This document shows, piece after piece, positions 27,642 through 36,328 of a DNA stretch of 64,000 nucleotides (positions within the stretch are counted from its first letter, which is position 1; each line of letters opens with the position of its first letter). This DNA is from Planctomycetota bacterium (lineage in GTDB: Bacteria; Planctomycetota; JAJSAM01; JAJVHW01). The notes beneath the pieces were generated by a model. The model was not told where the DNA came from. It worked only from the letters and a program-made list of their open reading frames with translations, and searched no databases. Location: assembly GCA_024280885.1 (NCBI GenBank), contig JAJRPF010000048.1, positions 186,001 through 250,000 on the forward strand. Reading direction: 5' to 3'. The position numbers were made by a program, and so were the translations under genes.

Positions 27642-28757
27642 CTACTTCTGACGGATCGTGCCCTTCGCGTCGCCGTACCACCATGTCTTGCCGTCGATCG
27701 ACGCTGCGGCCGTGATCTCTTTCGTCGCGCTGATCTTGCCCTTCGACTTGCCCGTGCGGATGTCGAAGAGGCGGAGTTTTCCGTTGTATGCCACCGCCAC
27801 ACGCTCGCCCGCGCAGCTCACTCCGTGGCGGTCGAGCGCTTTCTTCATCGGGATCTTCCAGAGCGACTCGCCCGTCGCGGTGTCCAGGGCCTCGACCCAG
27901 TACCAAAGCACCGCGGCCTTCTCTCTCTTGTCCGCGTCCCGGCTGGCAATATTGCGCGTGTCGAGAATCTTCATCTGCGACGCACCGACCACCACGATCG
28001 CACCATCCGGCGAGGTCCCGCCCAACCTCATGGACGGCGATCCGAGCACCTCGAAGCTCTTTCGCTTCTTCGGTTTGGGCTGCTGGCCCGCGAGCACGTC
28101 GGCGTTGATGCGTCGCTGTACGTCGCCGTTCTCCGGGTCGACAATCACAAGGTGGATGAGTGCATCCACCACCAGGGCCTGCCCGCCACTCGAGAGACTG
28201 AGCGCCTGCGTCTCACCTCGACCGACTCTCCACAGGCGTTCCTTCTTCTCAACGTCCCACAGTTCCACCATGTATCTCCGTCCGATGTAGAACGTGGATG
28301 GCGTGGGACCGGGGCAGACGTCCGTCACCTGCGACCGCCGAGGTCCAAGCCTATCCTGCTTGCCCGCGCAGTCGATCTCAAGGACCTGCTCCGCGGTCTC
28401 TGTCGAGAACACGAGGACGCGCATCTCCTCGTCTGCGAGTTCCGGGGCGACGACGATGTACTTCGAGTCGCGAGTGAACGCCAGCGACCTGATCGCCGCT
28501 GGCGGACACGCGAATTCTCTTCGAGCCGGAGGTGACGGCGGGGTCTCCACGCCCTCCGCCGGCCTCACCGGCGGCGCGACGTAGAACAGCACAGGCGCGC
28601 TGTCTTGGGGAGCCGCTGCCAACCATCGCCCGTCGGGCGAGACGGCAAGGTCGCGGACCAGACCATCAACGGACCGGGACCTCGCAGTTGCGCTCGCCGG
28701 GGGGGCGAGCGACACGGTAGCCAGCGCCATGAACAGGCAGACAATTGCGCCTCGCAT
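27642..28757 (-). CDS. Secreted WD40-like/beta-propeller protein
   Basis: 371 residues with a signal peptide (MRGAIVCLFMALATVSLAPPASA). The mature part has repeated blade-like units with internal strand triplets: LAVSPDGRWLAAA, LAFTRDSKYIVVA, VELWDVEKKERLWRV, LVIVDPENGDVQRRI, LRLFDIRTGKSKGKI. These are the features of WD40/PQQ-like propellers. Six or seven blades are likely. The N-terminal blades match the style of proteins annotated as WD40-domain or TolB-like in this phylum. Exported beta-propellers often bind proteins or act in scaffolding, and no enzyme signature was seen. Confidence 0.75.
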   Translation of the reverse strand: MRGAIVCLFMALATVSLAPPASATARSRSVDGLVRDLAVSPDGRWLAAAPQDSAPVLFYVAPPVRPAEGVETPPSPPARREFACPPAAIRSLAFTRDSKYIVVAPELADEEMRVLVFSTETAEQVLEIDCAGKQDRLGPRRSQVTDVCPGPTPSTFYIGRRYMVELWDVEKKERLWRVGRGETQALSLSSGGQALVVDALIHLVIVDPENGDVQRRINADVLAGQQPKPKKRKSFEVLGSPSMRLGGTSPDGAIVVVGASQMKILDTRNIASRDADKREKAAVLWYWVEALDTATGESLWKIPMKKALDRHGVSCAGERVAVAYNGKLRLFDIRTGKSKGKISATKEITAAASIDGKTWWYGDAKGTIRQK

Positions 28758-28881
28758 CCATCACCTCTCGCGCGGAAAGTACTGCCAGCCCGTCGCAGAG
28801 GCAAGTCGGTGGTCGACGAATCGAGCTTGGCTCAGTACGCCGCCGGAGTTGGTGACCGGCGCGTTGGCAGCGAGGGGCGCG

Positions 28882-29331
28882 TCAGGGAATCCGCAATCCG
28901 TCGAGAGCTGCGGACCACATATGTCGGTCTCGGTCGTTGTGGTTGCAGTGCGGCCCGACAGCTTCGAGGAAGTCGAGCACGGCGTGTCTCTCGGCTTCGG
29001 GCCAATCCTGGAATCCCAGCGAAGCAAGGGTCTCGAGTACATGCCCAGCGTAGAGATCCTCCTCGAGGTCGGGCGGTCCGAGAACCTCGAGGATCCGAGG
29101 CAGGTAGTGTCGATAGACGTCGGCACTCTCCCAGTGGTCCCAACACTCCCACAGAAGAGTGCGCGCGTCATCTGGCGAGAGCGCGGGGATGCTTGAAGCC
29201 GTGATTCGCCGCATTTCGTCCGTCGTGTAGCAGTATCCGCAGAAGGACGTGCCGGGGTCCGAGTAGCGGGCGAAGACGTCGTGCAGAGCGCGTCCGAGTT
29301 CGCTGAGATCTGTTGGAGTTCGAGGTGCCAT
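28882..29331 (-). CDS. Hypothetical protein with Cys/His-rich segment
   Basis: 149 residues, no signal peptide or membrane segment. A conserved-looking FCGYCYTTDEMRRI stands near residue 30. DDARTLLWECWDHWESADVYRHYLPRILEVL follows at about 53-85, similar in layout to small actinobacterial proteins with HCPxCV...RYAFKA...FRHFLPRLLEL. The C-terminal half (HAVLDFLEAVGPHC) looks helical. This resemblance is from memory and is not a family assignment. The stop is about 120 bp from the next gene. Confidence 0.65.
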   Translation of the reverse strand: MAPRTPTDLSELGRALHDVFARYSDPGTSFCGYCYTTDEMRRITASSIPALSPDDARTLLWECWDHWESADVYRHYLPRILEVLGPPDLEEDLYAGHVLETLASLGFQDWPEAERHAVLDFLEAVGPHCNHNDRDRHMWSAALDGLRIP

Positions 29332-29480
29332 GCGACGCAGCTCCGGGTACGCGGTTCCGAGTAGCTCGCGACCGTCGTGAGGCTAGCACGCACCCGCCTG
29401 GCACATCTGAGCTCTCGGCGGACGCCGGGGTTCGCGGTGGTCCCGGCGATGAGTCCGATCGACGCCGCGCGGTGGCTGAC

Positions 29481-31103
29481 TCAGCGGTCGTTGCGCCGCA
29501 TACGGACGGTCGTGCTCCAGGTCTCGCCGCGAGTCAAGTCGTGCCGGGGGAGGCGCACGCGTTCGAAGCCGTCGGCCTGTACATGCACGTATGCAGGACC
29601 ATCGTCGAAGAGCACGATCCGCGCGTTCGTCGCCGGGGTTTTCGTGTCGATGCGCCCCTTCGTCATGAACGTGCCGTCGAGTCGTTGGACCCACACCCAG
29701 ATCGGCGAGAGGCCGACGGGCGTTCCGGTCGCGTCATCGACGAAGTTGAGTCGGATGTTCGTCGGCTGCTGAATGCGAACGTCGAGATCGGCGCCCGGCA
29801 CGTCGAACTCGACGTCCGGCGGACTCGTCGCGAGCCATGCTTCCTCGGACCACAACCGGAGCACGATGCGCAATCGGTGTCGGCCCGGTGGGATCCTCTC
29901 CAGGACGAATGCCCCTGACGCGCCGAAGATCCCTGACGCGCCGAGCAAACCGCCGACGTTCGCATTGTCGGGGCCGCTCAGGACCTGCAGGCGCGCGCCT
30001 GTCTCGGTCAGCGACGGAGGCATGCGCACATGCCCGCGAACGTTCACCGGCTCTTGCATCGCGACGTCCCCGAGTCGGATCACGCCGTCCCCGGCGGCGG
30101 GTAGTCGCACGACACGCGGCGGGAAGCCAGTCGCGCGCAGGACGAGCGAACTGTGGTCCATGGGGACACCGGAGATGTCCACGGTTCCGTCGCCGTCGCT
30201 GCGCGGGAACCAACGGGATACTCCGGCGCCCCACGACGAGACCGACACGCGAAGAGGGCTGCCATCCGGAGCGCGTGCTCGGAGCAGGACCCGCACGCCG
30301 CGCCGCAACACGAGCCGCACTCCATCCGCGGGGATCGGTCGGACGTCCACGATCGTGTCCGCATAGCCGTCGAGTTCGACACGCAGGCTCGCGCCAGGGA
30401 GGTGCGACACCGCGGTGGTGGAGTACGCGAACGCCCCGCCCGCGTCCGTCGTCACGACGAGACTGGGCGTATCGCCACGCGCGTCGCCATGCGACCGCAT
30501 CTTGACGGTCGCCTGTGGTACGGGCTGATCCTCCTTGTCCACGACGATCCCGAAGAGCCTGACAGCCGGCTCCAGCACGAGCTCGAATGTGTTGCGCTTC
30601 CCGAACGCGAGTGAGCGCCGCTCGGGCGCCGACATCAGATTGCCGAGAGCCGCTTCCACTTCGACGGTTTGCGTGTTCTCGGGGTGGAGCACCACTCTCC
30701 CGTCCGGCGCGGTCGCCGCCTCGCCGGCGAGACGGCTGCGCACACTCCCGATCATGCGCCAGACCATCACGCGTGCGCCGGAAGCGAGCCCGCCGTCCGC
30801 GCGGCGCACGATCACCTCCAGCTCGCCGGGGCGGAAGCGCGGGTCGTCTTCCGCGAGTGGGCTCGAGTCGGCAGGCGTCGGCTTCGGGCGCGCGGTCGCC
30901 TTCGTCGGACCCTTGTTGTGGGCGGCGACTTTGTCGGGGCGCCCCTCTCCGGCGGCCGCTGCAATGTGCGCAGCGTTCGTCGCACCTCCACGCGGAAGGG
31001 CGGGGGCGACTGTGTTCTCCGGCGACCGCGCCGCGCACATCGTCGCTACGAACGCAGTGACGAGCACGACGCCAGCCACCCGAACGACTCCGCTGATCTT
31101 CAT
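29481..31103 (-). CDS. Secreted protein with carboxypeptidase-regulatory-like domains
   Basis: 540 residues from the ATG at 31103; an ATG three codons earlier (31112) is possible. A signal sequence ending near AFVATMCAARS could be processed as a lipoprotein or by signal peptidase I. A Pro/Ala/Thr linker follows, then several beta-sandwich repeats of the carboxypeptidase-regulatory type: VRRADGGLASGARVMV, VRLFGIVVDKEDQPVPQATV, LRVELDGYADTIV, VLLRARAPDGSPLRVSV. Such repeats mark cell-surface proteins of Bacteroidetes- and Planctomycetes-like genomes. No catalytic residues are visible, so adhesion or structural roles are likely. Confidence 0.75.
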   Translation of the reverse strand: MKISGVVRVAGVVLVTAFVATMCAARSPENTVAPALPRGGATNAAHIAAAAGEGRPDKVAAHNKGPTKATARPKPTPADSSPLAEDDPRFRPGELEVIVRRADGGLASGARVMVWRMIGSVRSRLAGEAATAPDGRVVLHPENTQTVEVEAALGNLMSAPERRSLAFGKRNTFELVLEPAVRLFGIVVDKEDQPVPQATVKMRSHGDARGDTPSLVVTTDAGGAFAYSTTAVSHLPGASLRVELDGYADTIVDVRPIPADGVRLVLRRGVRVLLRARAPDGSPLRVSVSSWGAGVSRWFPRSDGDGTVDISGVPMDHSSLVLRATGFPPRVVRLPAAGDGVIRLGDVAMQEPVNVRGHVRMPPSLTETGARLQVLSGPDNANVGGLLGASGIFGASGAFVLERIPPGRHRLRIVLRLWSEEAWLATSPPDVEFDVPGADLDVRIQQPTNIRLNFVDDATGTPVGLSPIWVWVQRLDGTFMTKGRIDTKTPATNARIVLFDDGPAYVHVQADGFERVRLPRHDLTRGETWSTTVRMRRNDR

Positions 31104-31307
31104 GCCGTCCATCGTAGACGGTGGATAGACGCGTGCATCAGGTTCGGGGGATTCGCGGACGCACGCCGACTCCCTCGCAGTGAGGCGGTGGAGCCGAACT
31201 GACGATCGGCCGTCAATCTCGAGTGACGGAGCGGACCCAGCGTCTGCACCCGAGACCGCGCCAGTCTCGGATGCTGCCCTCACAGTCTCGCGACTACGTG
31301 TTGGTGC

Positions 31308-31652
31308 TCAGCGATTCACCCGCCACGGTTCGCGAGCGCCGCCAGCGTGCTCCTTCGCCTGTTCGAGTTGCCGCGCCACCGCACGCCCCGCACGCGTTGT
31401 GGCGCGGTCGATCGCGGCGTGCGCCTCGACGTCCAGGTGGTCGATCACGACGTTCGGCCGCCCCGCGAGAGACACCACGATCAGGCAGCGCTGGTCCACG
31501 CCCCCTCTCGGGCCGTTCACGTCCTCGAGCCGCACGCGCACGCGCCGGACGTGGCGCTGAAAGCGCCCCAGAGCGAAGCGGAGGCGCCGCTCCACGTGTT
31601 CGCGAATACCTGGGTCCACGTCGTCGCTGCCTACAGAGATAATCAGTTCCAT
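31308..31652 (-). CDS. HPF/RaiA-like ribosome-associated protein
   Basis: 114 residues from the ATG at 31652, which has AAGGAG about 8 bases upstream. The beta-alpha-beta-beta-beta-alpha pattern of the hibernation-factor domain is visible: a short strand ELIISVGSDDV, helix IREHVERRLRFALGRFQ, strands VRRVRVRLEDV and QRCLIVVSLAG and NVVIDHLDVEA, then helix AIDRATTRAGRAVARQLEQ. It is short, lacking the C-terminal dimerisation domain of long HPF, and ends in a basic tail. This matches the sigma-54-modulation/RaiA family that stabilises idle ribosomes. The call is by pattern only. Confidence 0.78.
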   Translation of the reverse strand: MELIISVGSDDVDPGIREHVERRLRFALGRFQRHVRRVRVRLEDVNGPRGGVDQRCLIVVSLAGRPNVVIDHLDVEAHAAIDRATTRAGRAVARQLEQAKEHAGGAREPWRVNR

Positions 31653-31802
31653 CGGATGGGCTCCTTCTGGGATGACACGACCGGACCACGCGGTCGGTCC
31701 AGTCCAGGATCGGGATGGCCCTAGTATCGCCGATCTCGAAGTGCGGTCATTTCGAAAGGAGTTGTATGATCGTCGGATCCTGTCGAAGTATGGGGAGAGT
31801 CC

Positions 31803-32702
31803 GTGCGCACACTCAATTTTCACTATCTGCGTCTGTTCTGGGGTGTCGCTCGCGAGGGGCACCTCACCCGTGCGAGTGCCAAGTTGCACCTGACCCCCCA
31901 GACCGTCAGCGCCCAGATCCGCAAGCTTGAGCGCGACCTGGGAGTGAAGCTCTTTCAACGGTCAGGGCGGCGGCTGGTGCTGACGGAGATGGGGCGCTCG
32001 GTGTTGCGCTATGCCGACGAGATCTTCCTGGTCGGCCGCGAGCTAATGGAGATCGTTGAGGGGCAGCCGTCCGGACGCCCGACACGGCTGATTGTCGGTG
32101 TCGCCGACGTGCTTCCGAAGCTCGTTGCGTATCGGTTGCTGAAGGCGCTCAGGGGCATCGAGGAGCCGATCCGACTTGTCTGCCGGGAAGCGGATCCGGA
32201 GGCACTCCTGGCGGACCTCGCCACGCATCGCCTCGACTTCGTTCTCTCCGATGCTCCGGTCCCGCCGCGCGCCAGAGTGCGGGCGTACAGTCACCTCCTG
32301 GGAGAGTGTGGTGTGACGTTCATGGCGCGCGCGGATCTCGCGCGCAAGTTGCGCAAGCGTTTTCCGCAATCTCTGGACGGCGCACCGCTCCTGATGCCGG
32401 GCGACGGTGCGTTCCTCCATCGCGAACTGGAGCACTGGTTCGATCAGCGTGGCGTCCGACCGACAGTCATCGGCGAGTTCGACGACAGCGCGTTGCTGAA
32501 GGTGTTCGGCCAAGAAGGCGCGGGTTTCTTCGCGGTTCCGGCCGTCATCGCGAACGAGGTCGCGCGTCAGTATCGTGTGCGGGAGATCGGAGACGCAGAC
32601 GGGGTTGTCGAGCGCTTCTACGCGATCTCGCTTGAGCGCCGCGTCAAGCACCCTGCGGTCACCGAGATCTGCCGTGCCGCCAGAGCGGAGCTCTTCTCGT
32701 GA
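31803..32702 (+). CDS. nhaR: LysR-family regulator, NhaR-like
   Basis: 299 residues from a GTG. The N terminus is a winged helix-turn-helix with LNFHYLRLFWGVAREGHLTRASAKLHLTPQTVSAQIRKLERDLG. The LFW and VSAQIRKLE pattern is characteristic of NhaR, the LysR regulator of sodium/proton antiporters, rather than of generic LysR (WFxAVAE). The effector domain continues to residue 299 with standard strands (LIVGVADVLPKLVAYRLLKAL, FVLSDAP, TVIGEFDDSALLKVFGQEGAGFF). The gene downstream is a decayed GDT1-family transporter, so it may once have controlled that transporter or an ion-exchange system elsewhere. Confidence 0.85.
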   Translation: MRTLNFHYLRLFWGVAREGHLTRASAKLHLTPQTVSAQIRKLERDLGVKLFQRSGRRLVLTEMGRSVLRYADEIFLVGRELMEIVEGQPSGRPTRLIVGVADVLPKLVAYRLLKALRGIEEPIRLVCREADPEALLADLATHRLDFVLSDAPVPPRARVRAYSHLLGECGVTFMARADLARKLRKRFPQSLDGAPLLMPGDGAFLHRELEHWFDQRGVRPTVIGEFDDSALLKVFGQEGAGFFAVPAVIANEVARQYRVREIGDADGVVERFYAISLERRVKHPAVTEICRAARAELFS

Positions 32703-32761
32703 GGCGCCAGCACGGAACGCGCACGGAACCGCAGCGCCGCACTCGATGAACGGGAGTCAGC

Positions 32762-32881
32762 ATGGATTGGAAGCTCATCGCAACAACGTTTCTCGCCGTC
32801 TTTCTCGCCGACCGCGGGGACAAGACGCACCTCGCGACGTTCCGCGCCGCAGCGGCTTCCGAGGGCGCACGGGCTGCATGA
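32762..32881 (+). pseudogene. Truncated GDT1/UPF0016-family transporter remnant
   Basis: A 39-residue frame reads MDWKLIATTFLAVFLADRGDKTHLATF before stopping. The FLAELGDKTQLATF signature of Mn/Ca-proton exchangers of the GDT1/TMEM165 family is recognisable but altered (Glu-Leu to Asp-Arg, Gln to His). After TGA at 32879 the frame continues with Ala/Val-rich sequence and a second TGA. A full member has two such motifs in about 90 to 200 residues, so this is a decayed gene. It lies 60 bp after nhaR. Confidence 0.55.
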
Positions 32882-33005
32882 GTCCTGGCGGCGGCGGTCA
32901 GCTTCGAGCGAGTAGCGTCGCTTGCCCGCGGGGCTGCGTGAGTCGTGCATGCCGTCGCGGGGCGGCCGTGCGGGGCGTTTCGTCTGTACTTGGCGTCGCG
33001 CGAGC

Positions 33006-33032
33006 GTTATCATTGTGAGGTCAGGTGATAAC
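33006..33032 (+). promoter_or_regulatory. Probable VapB operator
   Basis: GTTATCA (33006-33012) and TGATAAC (33026-33032) form an inverted repeat with a 13-base spacer that ends at the base before the vapB ATG, the usual place for autorepression by a toxin-antitoxin complex. Confidence 0.5.
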
Positions 33033-33260
33033 ATGATTCGCACGCAAATCTCTGTTGACGAGGAACTGTACGAGCGAGCCAAGCGCGCGGCGAAGCGACG
33101 TGGGATCTCGTTGGCGGAACTCTGCCGTCGCGGCCTCGAGGCCGTGCTCGCGGACGAGTGCTCGAACCGACCGTGGATGGAGTTCGCCGGGGCCGTCGAT
33201 GGCGACTCGGGCGACAGTGCGAGCGTGGATGACGTTGTGTACGGACGCGACGCGCCGTGA
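33033..33260 (+). CDS. vapB: VapB-type antitoxin (ribbon-helix-helix)
   Basis: 75 residues from the ATG at 33033. MIRTQISVDEELYERAKRA and the following GISLAELCRRGLEAVL show the ribbon-helix-helix DNA-binding fold (strand then two helices). The tail (WMEFAGAVDGDSGDSASVDDVVYGRD) is acidic and unstructured, as in antitoxins that wrap their toxin; the DVVYGRD ending is common in VapB partners of PIN toxins. The stop overlaps the VapC GTG (GTGA, 33257-33260), so they are co-translated. The operator overlaps the start region, suggesting autoregulation. Confidence 0.85.
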   Translation: MIRTQISVDEELYERAKRAAKRRGISLAELCRRGLEAVLADECSNRPWMEFAGAVDGDSGDSASVDDVVYGRDAP

Positions 33261-33667
33261 GCAGGAAGCGTGTCTTCCTCGACAGCGGAGTTCTCGTCGC
33301 AGTCCTGAGTCGGCGCGACGCGCACCACATCCAGGCCCGCGCCCTCTTTGACGCGCCGCGCCCGCGTTGGTCCACGTCCGTGCTGGTGCGCTCGGAGGCC
33401 TACTCGTGGTTCCTCCACAAGCACGGAGAGGAGTCGGCGCGCACGCTGCGGCTGTTCCTGGAGAGCCTTCCTGGGCTTGAGGTCTTTCCCGCCGACGAAG
33501 GCCACCATGCTGACGTCTGCCGCGTGCTCGATCGGTTCCGAGGGACGAAGTTGACCTACGTGGATGCCTCGAGCCTCGCGCTGATGGCGCAGCATCGTAT
33601 CCGCGTCGCGTGGGCGACGGACCACCATCTCGCGATTGGCGGTGCGCAGGTCTTTCCGCGCGCGTGA
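33257..33667 (+). CDS. vapC: VapC-type PIN-domain toxin
   Basis: 136 residues from a GTG. The PIN active site residues are visible: FLDSGVLVAVLSR (first Asp, about residue 9), RSEAYSWFL (Glu, about 47), TYVDASSLALMAQH (Asp, about 100) and VAWATDHH (Asp, about 118). Such enzymes are Mg-dependent RNases that cut tRNA or rRNA. The target cannot be predicted. The gene is coupled by a 4-bp overlap to the RHH antitoxin. The next gene is on the other strand, so the pair forms a self-contained module. Confidence 0.9.
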   Translation: MSRKRVFLDSGVLVAVLSRRDAHHIQARALFDAPRPRWSTSVLVRSEAYSWFLHKHGEESARTLRLFLESLPGLEVFPADEGHHADVCRVLDRFRGTKLTYVDASSLALMAQHRIRVAWATDHHLAIGGAQVFPRA

Positions 33668-33709
33668 CAGGGGAGTTCCGGACGTCCCGAGGCAGGCGAA
33701 GATCAGAGA

Positions 33710-34468
33710 TCAGCGTGACCAGAGTTCGTGGATGCGGAAGCGCTGCAGTCGTCTTGCCGCTGCCGTTGCGAGCGCCGGGTGTGCCGCCAGGCGGGCGCGG
33801 AACGTTCGGGGCGTGACGGCGGTGGTCATGAGGGCGCACGCGGCGTTCTCGTAGCCGTCGCAGGTGAAGTAGACGGCGGCGGCGAAGCGCTCGAAGAACG
33901 TGTCGTCCCGGCAGAGATCGGATTCGAGCAGGTCATCGAGGAAGACGTGGTTCACGACCAGGACTCCGCCGGGGGCGAGCAGCGCGGCGAGGCGCTGCCA
34001 CCACGCTGCGTCGTCGAGACCCGTTGGTCGGACCGGTTCACCATCGTTCTCGCCAAAGACGTCATCGACGATCAGGTCAAAACTCTCGCGCCGATGCGCC
34101 GCGACCCACTTTGCCGCGTCGGCGCAGACCAGTTCCGCGTTCGTCTCCGCCAGCCCGAACCACGTGCGACCGATGTCGAGGAGCGCCGGATCAAGCTCGA
34201 CGCCGACGAGGTGCTCAGGCCGGGTCAGTTCCGCCAGCATGCGCAGGACGGCGCCGCCGCCGACGCCGAGGACGAGTGCGCGTCGCGCTCCTTCCGGCGA
34301 GACGAAGAACGACGGAAGTGCCAGGTGGTCCCAGATCGCTCCGGTCAGCGGGCGCGTCGGATTCCACGCCGAGTGGTAGACGCCGTCCACATAGAGGCGA
34401 CGCGTGCGCCCGGCCGCGCGCACCTCGACCACACGCCCGCCGTGGATGGCTCGGTGCAGGACACTCAC
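33710..34468 (-). CDS. Spermidine-synthase-like SAM-dependent transferase
   Basis: 252 residues. The Rossmann SAM-binding site is clear: RRALVLGVGGGAVLRMLAELTRPEHLVGVELDPALLDIG (motif I and acidic residue), ELVCADAAKWV, FDLIVDDVFG (Asp-Asp of the polyamine-synthase type), then LAPGGVLVVNHVF. The N-terminal extension is short and lacks the full beta-barrel of SpeE, so it may be a methyltransferase of the spermidine-synthase superfamily. It overlaps the HEAT-repeat gene by 4 bp (ATGA, 34465-34468) and is last in a three-gene operon with a small membrane protein. Confidence 0.8.
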   Translation of the reverse strand: MSVLHRAIHGGRVVEVRAAGRTRRLYVDGVYHSAWNPTRPLTGAIWDHLALPSFFVSPEGARRALVLGVGGGAVLRMLAELTRPEHLVGVELDPALLDIGRTWFGLAETNAELVCADAAKWVAAHRRESFDLIVDDVFGENDGEPVRPTGLDDAAWWQRLAALLAPGGVLVVNHVFLDDLLESDLCRDDTFFERFAAAVYFTCDGYENAACALMTTAVTPRTFRARLAAHPALATAAARRLQRFRIHELWSR

Positions 34469-35163
34469 GTCGCCGGGCGCCAGCGCTCGAGGAGGGCGCG
34501 CAGCGGCATCGCGACGTGCTCCGACGGCTCTTCTTCGAGTGCGCGCTCGACGTGCGCAATGAGCACCGCGCTCGGCGCGACGGCGGCGAGCGCTTCGGCG
34601 GCGGCGATCCGGACGGCGGGGCGGCTGTCTTCGAGCGCGTCGGAGAGCGCCTGGCGTCCGGCGTCAGAGCGCTCGGGCAGCAGGCCGAGCGACTGCACCG
34701 CTTGGGTCCGCACGCGGGGCTCGGCGTCAGCGGCGAGTCGCACGAGCGCGGACTCTCGCTCCGCGGTCGGTCCGCCGATCCGTCCGAGCGCGCCGGCGAC
34801 CGCCTCGCGAACCGACATCTCCGTGTCGCAAGCGAGCATGGCGATCGCCGTTGACACATCCCTTGGCTGCTCGCGCGCGAGCGACCAGGCGCATCCGGCA
34901 CGCACAGCGCTCTCGTCGGACCGGAGCCCGTCCAGGAGCGCGGGCAATGCATCTACGCCCAGGTCCTGCAGCGCCGCTCGTGCGGCGTGGGGGACGTAGG
35001 AGCCGGTATCCAAGAGCGCGTCAACGAGCGCTCTCGCCGCGACGCCATGATCGGCGACGTCGTCGCGCAGCGCGTGAATGCCGCGGAGGCGCGTCGTTTC
35101 CTCGGGCGCGCGAAGTAGTGCGCGCGCTGCGTCCAGAATGCGGTCGCCCGGCGCGTCACTCAT
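34465..35163 (-). CDS. HEAT-repeat protein
   Basis: 232 residues from the ATG at 35163. The sequence is a run of paired helices with repeating Ala/Leu/Asp: LRGIHALRDDVADHG, AARAALQDLGVDALPALLDGLRSDESAVRAG, VREAVAGALGRIGG, VRTQAVQSLGLLP, VRIAAAEALAAVAP. About seven HEAT-like repeats are present with no other domain. Such scaffolds bind proteins or phycobilin-like cofactors, and a target cannot be named. The first codons overlap the small membrane gene upstream (ATGA, 35160-35163), and its stop overlaps the transferase start. Confidence 0.82.
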   Translation of the reverse strand: MSDAPGDRILDAARALLRAPEETTRLRGIHALRDDVADHGVAARALVDALLDTGSYVPHAARAALQDLGVDALPALLDGLRSDESAVRAGCAWSLAREQPRDVSTAIAMLACDTEMSVREAVAGALGRIGGPTAERESALVRLAADAEPRVRTQAVQSLGLLPERSDAGRQALSDALEDSRPAVRIAAAEALAAVAPSAVLIAHVERALEEEPSEHVAMPLRALLERWRPAT

Positions 35164-35408
35164 CGCTCGCGCCCCCGGCTCGCCGCACGATCCGCTCGCA
35201 GCACCATGCCTGGATAGCCGAGGAGGACCAGGACCGGCGGCGCGAGAAGGAGTGCGATCGGCGGAGCGCCGGCGCCAGCGACCAGCATGGCGAAGCCGAC
35301 CAAGCCCGAGAGCGTGCACGCCCCCGCCAGCGCGACGAGAAAACGGGGAACGAGTGCGAAGGCCGCGTCGCGGGTGGCGGGTGGGCGGTGGTCGTTCGGG
35401 GTGGTCAT
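35160..35408 (-). CDS. Small membrane protein
   Basis: 82 residues from the ATG at 35408, with two hydrophobic helices (about 22-43 and 47-67). No family is recognised. It leads a tightly overlapping operon (ATGA junction with the HEAT gene). Confidence 0.6.
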   Translation of the reverse strand: MTTPNDHRPPATRDAAFALVPRFLVALAGACTLSGLVGFAMLVAGAGAPPIALLLAPPVLVLLGYPGMVLRADRAASRGRER

Positions 35409-35491
35409 CGCGGCGAAGTCGAGTGGTGACGATGTGACGGCGAGCGCGTGGTTCCAGCGCCTTCCAGCGTTCGCCGTGGCATACTCCCGGA

Positions 35492-35965
35492 ATGACGATC
35501 CGATTCCTCGCCTTCCTTCGTGCCGCGCCATCGACCGCTCTGTGCGCCCTGATCGTAGCCGCCGCGTTTCTGTTCACTGTCGGGTGCTCCACCCCGAGCC
35601 GGCAGACGGGGCACGACGGTCGCGTCGTGATCGTCTACTCCGCCGACCGCGAGGCCGACGCCCTGACGGCGCGCGACAACTTGCGCGCCCTGGGCTTTCG
35701 CGTGCACTCCGAGGCCGAGGGACCGGCGGTGCGGACGTCGTCCGTCGTGGCGATCTATGACGTCGGTCGTCACGAGGGCCGCGTGACGGCTGTCGAGGAG
35801 GCGCTCGAGACGATCCCAGGCATCGAGACGCGGCCGTTCTACCTGCCCGGCCCGGAAGGCACGGACGTCGTGCTCTGGCTGGTGTCGCGAGAGCGCGATG
35901 CGGCCGCCGAGGCGGCGACGCCCGGCGCAGACCCTGCACCGGTCGCGCCGACGGATTCGAGGTAG
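35492..35965 (+). CDS. Putative lipoprotein with LytR_C-like domain
   Basis: 157 residues. The signal ends in a lipobox FTVGC (Cys about 32). The core VVIVYSADREADALTARDNLRALGFRVHSEAEGP is a strand-helix-strand unit like the C-terminal LytR domain (or SPOR-like repeat) in cell-wall proteins. A second half (VVAIYDVGRHEGRVTAVEEALETIPGI) has the same design. A Pro/Ala/Asp tail follows. The assignment is weak; the secondary structure is more certain than the family. It is divergent from the operon ending at 33710. Confidence 0.6.
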   Translation: MTIRFLAFLRAAPSTALCALIVAAAFLFTVGCSTPSRQTGHDGRVVIVYSADREADALTARDNLRALGFRVHSEAEGPAVRTSSVVAIYDVGRHEGRVTAVEEALETIPGIETRPFYLPGPEGTDVVLWLVSRERDAAAEAATPGADPAPVAPTDSR

Positions 35966-35992
35966 CACCAGCGCGACGCTGACCCGCTCGAG

Positions 35993-36202
35993 CTACGCGG
36001 AAGAGAGTTCGCCCGCCACTTCGAGGAAGAGCCCTGCCTCCTCCTCGCGCGCCTGACGTAGGAGCTCCCGTAGCGATCGCCGGTACGTATCCACGGCGGC
36101 ACTGCGTTCTTCGGAGCCCTCCGCAGCGAGCAGGAGACGTCCGACTGAGGAGCGTACGGAACTGCACGACTCGGCGAGCTGAATCAGACGGTCTGTGGCC
36201 AT
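35993..36202 (-). CDS. Small hypothetical protein
   Basis: 69 residues from the ATG at 36202, preceded by AAGGAAGAACCCGA (a good ribosome site). The sequence (LIQLAESCSSVRSSVGRLLLAAEGSEERSAAV) is helical and amphipathic, ending in acidic residues. No family is recognised. It is divergent from the nitroreductase. Confidence 0.55.
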   Translation of the reverse strand: MATDRLIQLAESCSSVRSSVGRLLLAAEGSEERSAAVDTYRRSLRELLRQAREEEAGLFLEVAGELSSA

Positions 36203-36328
36203 TCGGGTTCTTCCTTGGTGACCGGAACACAGCCTGATCCGGTGAGCCTTCATCGGTTCGCACAGGCTCGTCGCTTGAGTCGCGACCGCCCTTTCTGGCA
36301 CTCCGCGCAGCGCGCGCTCCCGCTGCAC

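Noticed and set aside
32879..32881. TGA in the GDT1 remnant as a second selenocysteine codon
   Set aside because: No redox motif, a second TGA follows, and the surrounding sequence has decayed.
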